A stretch of 9,013 nucleotides of DNA from Thermoplasmata archaeon (GTDB lineage: Archaea; Thermoplasmatota; E2; UBA202; JdFR-43): assembly GCA_021163175.1 (NCBI GenBank), contig JAGGXG010000156.1:1-9013 (forward strand). Direction: 5' to 3'. Under the pieces are notes generated by a model, which worked only from the letters and a program-made list of their open reading frames with translations, did not search any database and was not told the DNA's origin. Each line of letters opens with the position of its first letter. Within the stretch, counting starts at the first letter, position 1. Below, piece after piece: positions 5,875 to 9,013 of this stretch. A program made the position numbers and the translations under genes.

Positions 5875-6951
5875 ATGAAAACAGCTTTGTATGATTTGCA
5901 TAAGAAGCTTGGGGCGACGTTCACAAATTTTATGGGATATGAAATGCCATTAAAATATACTTCCATACAGGATGAGCATTTAAACGTGCGCCACAACGTT
6001 GGCATATTTGATGTAAGCCATATGGGAAAAATTTTTGTTAAGAGTAGCGAGGAAGAAATAAGCCGTGTTATTGTTGGAGATGCGAGGAAAGTCGGAGAAG
6101 GAAGTGGAAATTACACTCTTTTGCTGGATGAGAATGGAAATATAATAGACGACGAAGTCTTCTTCCATTTGAAAGATGGCTTTCTTTTCATCCCAAATGC
6201 AGGAATGCACGAAAAAATAATGGAATGGTTTGAAAAAAATGAAATTGAAGCAATAGATGTAACAAATGAATATTCCATAATTGCAATACAGGGGAAATAT
6301 TCTGCAGAAGTGCTTAATGAGTTAACGAGTTTCGATGTCAATGCATTAAAATTTTTTGAAGTAGCCGAGATAGGAGAGCAAATGAAGATTGAGAGCAATG
6401 CAAGAATAATTGTTTCAAGAAGCGGATACACAGGAGAGAAAGGCTATGAGCTTTACATTAATCCTGCTGAAGAAGCTGTAAAAATTTTTGAAGAAGCTTT
6501 GGAAAAAGGAAAGAAATACAATATAATGCCGGCTGGCTTGGGAGCAAGAGATAGCCTGCGCCTTGAAAAATGTTTTATGCTCGCTGGCAATGAATTTGAA
6601 GGAGGAAGGAATCCCTATGAGGTTGGCTTGGAATGGACAATTGATTGGGAACATGATTTCATTGGGAAAGATGCTTTGATGAAAGCAAAAGATAGGATAG
6701 AAGAAAAGCTTGCATATCTGGAATGCATAGATGCAGGTATACCAAGGCATGGAAATAATGTAATCAAAGATGGAGAGAAAATTGGAGTTGTAAGTTCTGG
6801 AGGTTATTCTCCTTGCCTGAAAAAGGGAATTGCAATGGCCTTCGTTAAAAAGGAGTTTATCGAAGTTGGCAACACTGTAGAAATTGAAGGGAGAAGAAAG
6901 ATTAAAGCAAAGATGGTTAAACCACCTTTTGTAAGGAAAGGAGAATGCTGA
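5875..6951 (+). CDS. gcvT: Aminomethyltransferase (glycine cleavage system T protein)
   Basis: A 358-residue folate-binding protein. In the glycine cleavage system, T protein moves the aminomethyl group from lipoylated H protein to tetrahydrofolate, giving methylene-tetrahydrofolate and ammonia. Family landmarks in order: LHKKLGATFTNFMGYEMPLKY, VRHNVGIFDVSHMGK (38-52), YTLLLDENGNIIDDEVFF with the conserved Asp pair at 92-93, SRSGYTGEKGYELY (181-194), PAGLGARDSLRLEKCF (219-234), and the C-terminal beta-barrel with GVVSSGGYSP. Length and start fit complete family members; the ATG is preceded by a TATA box at leaderless spacing. No gcvH, gcvP or lipoate gene is nearby, so the partners must be elsewhere. 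The stop overlaps the xseA start by 7 nt. T-protein relatives include folate-dependent demethylases, but the close match to GcvT signatures makes that less likely. Confidence 0.94.
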   Translation: MKTALYDLHKKLGATFTNFMGYEMPLKYTSIQDEHLNVRHNVGIFDVSHMGKIFVKSSEEEISRVIVGDARKVGEGSGNYTLLLDENGNIIDDEVFFHLKDGFLFIPNAGMHEKIMEWFEKNEIEAIDVTNEYSIIAIQGKYSAEVLNELTSFDVNALKFFEVAEIGEQMKIESNARIIVSRSGYTGEKGYELYINPAEEAVKIFEEALEKGKKYNIMPAGLGARDSLRLEKCFMLAGNEFEGGRNPYEVGLEWTIDWEHDFIGKDALMKAKDRIEEKLAYLECIDAGIPRHGNNVIKDGEKIGVVSSGGYSPCLKKGIAMAFVKKEFIEVGNTVEIEGRRKIKAKMVKPPFVRKGEC

Positions 6952-8129
6952 AAAAAATATACACTGTTGGAGAGATTACTGAATACATTAAAAAAGCTAT
7001 TGAAAATGCAAACATAAAAGATGTGTGGGTGGAGGGCGAGATATCGAATTTTAGGGAAGCTATAGGCCATTACTTCTTTTATTTAAAAGATGAAAATGCT
7101 GTTTTAAGGTGCGTGATGTTTTCTCCTTCACTGCCTTATAGCCTTAAAAATGGCATGAAAGTTATTTTAAAAGGAGATGTTCGTGTATATGAAAAGAAAG
7201 GAATTTATCAGATGTATGTAAAGGACATAAAGATAGGAGGCGTCGGAGAACTTTTCCTAAAATTCATTGAAATAAAGGAAAAATTAAGGAAAGAAGGATT
7301 GTTCGATGAAAGGCATAAAAAAAGCTTGCCAAAGATTCCTCGCATCGTAGGTGTTGTAACATCTCCAAATGGTGCAGCCATAAGAGACATAATAAATGTA
7401 ATAAAACGTCGCTTCCCAGTTAAAATCCTTCTCGCTCCTGTAAGAGTTCAGGGAGAAGAAGCGAGCAATGAAATAGCAAATGCAATAAAAAAACTCAATG
7501 AAGATGGAAGAGCAGATGTTATAATAGTGGGAAGAGGTGGCGGCTCTTGGGAAGATCTGTGGGCCTTTAATACCGAGGAGGTTGCGAGGGCAATATTCTC
7601 ATCGCGCATTCCAGTTATCTCTGCCGTTGGCCATGAAACAGATTTTACCATCTCGGATTTTGTTGCAGATGCAAGAGCGGCGACGCCAAGCGCGGCGGCG
7701 GAGCTTGTCGTGCCGGATAGAAGAGATGTTGAAAAGAATATCATGAATATGGCAAGGCGAATGATCAAAGCAATGGATGCCAGAAGGGAAAAAGCAGGCA
7801 ATCTTCTTCAGATTGTTGCGAACAGCAGCGTATTTAAATACCCATATGAACTGATATCGGATAAAATTGACGAATGTGCAAGCTTGGGCGAACAGTTGAA
7901 AAATTTCTGGAAAGCTCGAGTGGAGAAGCTGAAAAATTATTTTGCGATAATAGAAGAAAAATTGAATTCCTCGAATCCATATAAAATTCTTGAAAAAGGT
8001 TATTCAATAACATTGCTGGAAAATGGAGAATTATTTAAAAGCGTTGATGATGTCGAAATTGGAGATGGCTTACGTGTTATAGTTAGAGATGGAGAGGTAA
8101 AATGCAAGGTGAAGGAGAAGAAGAAATGA
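6945..8129 (+). CDS. xseA: Exonuclease VII large subunit
   Basis: A 394-residue catalytic subunit of exonuclease VII, which degrades single-stranded DNA from both ends without added metal. An OB-fold spans about 1-105 (DVWVEGEISNFREAIGHYFFYLKD). The catalytic domain follows with VTSPNGAAIRDI (Asp148), VGRGGGSWEDLWAFN (Arg197), and VGHETDFTISDFVADARAATPSAAAE (His230, Asp233). These correspond in order and spacing to the residues shown to matter in E. coli XseA (Asp155, Arg205, His238, Asp241). The coiled-coil arm, about 255-345, is clearly shorter than in the 456-residue E. coli protein. The usual C-terminal NPYKILEKGYSI block is present. ATG 6945 overlaps the gcvT stop by 7 nt and has a purine-rich AAGGAAAGGAGA just before it. 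The family is chiefly bacterial, so ancient transfer into this lineage is likely. Confidence 0.95.
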   Translation: MLKKIYTVGEITEYIKKAIENANIKDVWVEGEISNFREAIGHYFFYLKDENAVLRCVMFSPSLPYSLKNGMKVILKGDVRVYEKKGIYQMYVKDIKIGGVGELFLKFIEIKEKLRKEGLFDERHKKSLPKIPRIVGVVTSPNGAAIRDIINVIKRRFPVKILLAPVRVQGEEASNEIANAIKKLNEDGRADVIIVGRGGGSWEDLWAFNTEEVARAIFSSRIPVISAVGHETDFTISDFVADARAATPSAAAELVVPDRRDVEKNIMNMARRMIKAMDARREKAGNLLQIVANSSVFKYPYELISDKIDECASLGEQLKNFWKARVEKLKNYFAIIEEKLNSSNPYKILEKGYSITLLENGELFKSVDDVEIGDGLRVIVRDGEVKCKVKEKKK

Positions 8130-8308
8130 AATTTGAAGAAGCTTTGGAAAAGCTTGAAAATATAGTTGAGGAGCTTGAAAAAGAAAGCTTAGACTTGGAT
8201 GAAACAATAAAGAAATTTGAAGAGGGCGTAAAGCTGTTCAAAATATGCAAAAGAAAGCTTGAAGAGGCTGAGCTAAAAATAGAAGAGCTTATGGAAGAGC
8301 TAAAATGA
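8126..8308 (+). CDS. xseB: Exonuclease VII small subunit
   Basis: A 60-residue, highly charged helical protein starting MKFEEALEKLENIVEELEKE, the signature of XseB. Several XseB helical hairpins pack on the coiled-coil arm of each XseA and are needed for a stable, active exonuclease VII. The conserved SLDLDETIKKFEEGVKL turn and second helix are clear. It is shorter than the roughly 80-residue bacterial homologs, matching the shortened XseA arm. ATG 8126 is preferred over the in-frame ATG 8102. It gives an ATGA overlap with the xseA stop, has a GGAG (8114-8117) 8 nt upstream, and starts at the family's conserved N-terminus. Its own stop overlaps the archaeosortase start by an ATGA. Confidence 0.92.
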   Translation: MKFEEALEKLENIVEELEKESLDLDETIKKFEEGVKLFKICKRKLEEAELKIEELMEELK

Positions 8309-9013
8309 AGCATGTTTTATTTTTCTTTGGATTGCCAACTCTGGCAATGCTCATTGGACATTTTCTATTCTGGGAGATATATGACTTCGTTAAATTTAGC
8401 ACTGCCACCACACCATTATTGTTTGTATCCTTGCTCATTTTTGCCTATGGATATTTTTCAAAGGGCACAAAAAAACATTTTTATCTTTTCATTGCATGGC
8501 TTCTCTTTGCCCTATACTGGGCTCTGCAACCAGAATATTTATATTATAAGGAAGAAGGCGATGTTTTCAATGCTGTTTTTTGCATCTTGGGAGTATATTT
8601 TCTTTCATACATTTCCTATCATGAATACCTGAGCCATAAAAGAAATGAAGATGTGGAAAGCCTCGATTTTCTCGCAGGCTCAGCATTTTACGCCAGTCTG
8701 ATATATTTCACGACTCAAAAAATTCCATGGCTGGCTGGCTTTCTGATAAAGCTTGTCGCCATTCAAAGCGCCTGGCTCCTCCGCATATTTGGATATAACG
8801 TCACCGTTGGCGAGCCAAGCGGGATGATAAACATTCAGGTTCCTGTTTATTTCAATGGAGTATATAGTGTAAGCCTCGTTCTGGCATGCACAGGATTGCA
8901 GTCAATGGCAGTATTCATTGGCATACTCATGGCTTTGAAAGGCGTTGATTTAAATAGACGGCTCAAGGCTTTTTTGGCAACTGTTCCAACAATATATGTC
9001 CTAAATCTCATAA
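8305..9013 (+). CDS. artA: Archaeosortase A-like membrane transpeptidase, 3' end cut by window
   Basis: An open frame of 236 codons runs off the right edge, starting MKHVLFFFGLPTLAMLIGHF. It is strongly hydrophobic, with about seven predicted transmembrane helices (near 4-23, 36-52, 57-73, 87-105, 122-137, 194-211 and 222 onward). The proposed catalytic cysteine is Cys195 in LVLACTGLQSMAVFIG, the exosortase/archaeosortase motif. VPTIYVLNLI follows at 227-236, where the next family residue is the essential Arg; the single remaining base (A) is compatible with AGA/AGG. The ACTGLQS and TVPTIYVLNLI blocks are typical of ArtA, which cuts and lipid-anchors PGF-CTERM surface proteins such as S-layer glycoproteins. 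The start overlaps the xseB stop as ATGA. No C-terminally tagged target protein lies in the window. The final Arg and any C-terminal extension cannot be checked. Confidence 0.9.
   Translation, partial: MKHVLFFFGLPTLAMLIGHFLFWEIYDFVKFSTATTPLLFVSLLIFAYGYFSKGTKKHFYLFIAWLLFALYWALQPEYLYYKEEGDVFNAVFCILGVYFLSYISYHEYLSHKRNEDVESLDFLAGSAFYASLIYFTTQKIPWLAGFLIKLVAIQSAWLLRIFGYNVTVGEPSGMINIQVPVYFNGVYSVSLVLACTGLQSMAVFIGILMALKGVDLNRRLKAFLATVPTIYVLNLI

Noticed and set aside
7537..7746. Plus-strand frame inside xseA and the local G+C-rich patch near 7677-7715
   Set aside because: The frame is a shadow of xseA. The G+C-rich patch encodes the conserved ARAATPSAAAE motif, so it reflects alanine and arginine codons rather than inserted DNA.
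8102..8125. In-frame upstream start for xseB at ATG 8102
   Set aside because: It adds only a non-conserved MQGEGEEE segment. ATG 8126 has a well-spaced GGAG, an ATGA overlap with xseA, and the family's usual N-terminus.
8312..8632. 106-codon plus-strand frame at the start of the archaeosortase gene
   Set aside because: It is out of frame with the archaeosortase reading frame, which starts at 8305 by ATGA overlap, carries the family motifs and stays open to the window end.
1..9013. CRISPR arrays, tRNA or rRNA genes
   Set aside because: No regularly spaced direct repeats, tRNA arm-and-loop pattern or conserved rRNA sequence was seen on either strand. Nearly all of the window is accounted for by protein genes and remnants.

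Overview
This window looks like chromosomal DNA from an AT-rich archaeon. The evidence is the archaeal-type single-chain glycyl-tRNA synthetase, an archaeosortase A-type membrane protein, a four-CBS-domain protein, heavy use of ATA and AGA/AGG codons, TATA-like boxes about 25 bp upstream of leaderless starts, and short operons with overlapping genes. Exonuclease VII, a mainly bacterial enzyme found in only some archaea, together with the archaeosortase suggests a euryarchaeal lineage such as Thermoplasmatota. That placement is an inference, not shown by a marker gene.

Left edge (1 to about 140): the 5' end of an IS110-family transposase gene on the minus strand, running off the window, with a short G+C-rich upstream region. 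Next is a plus-strand operon (177-2908): a GAF-PAS histidine kinase, an amidohydrolase-superfamily metal-dependent hydrolase whose start lies inside the kinase gene, and an isochorismatase-family cysteine hydrolase 4 nt later. No response regulator is present.

The 318-nt gap 2909-3226 holds what appears to be the decayed beginning of a minus-strand gene resembling the N-terminus of B12-binding radical SAM proteins, plus an A/T-rich divergent promoter region. From 3227 a second plus-strand operon encodes the four-CBS protein and glycyl-tRNA synthetase. Directly after the glyS stop lies a cyclophilin (peptidyl-prolyl isomerase) pseudogene, recognisable as three pieces in different frames with the catalytic middle deleted.

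From 5875 a third plus-strand operon runs off the right edge: gcvT (glycine cleavage T protein), xseA and xseB (exonuclease VII large and small subunits, both short) and an archaeosortase A-like gene cut by the window end. The genes overlap by 7, 4 and 4 nt, so they are very probably co-transcribed and translationally coupled, although they serve one-carbon metabolism, DNA degradation and protein surface anchoring.

I did not find a clearly new system. The most noteworthy points are the two gene remnants, the IS110 end beside the kinase promoter, and the tight exonuclease VII-archaeosortase linkage.
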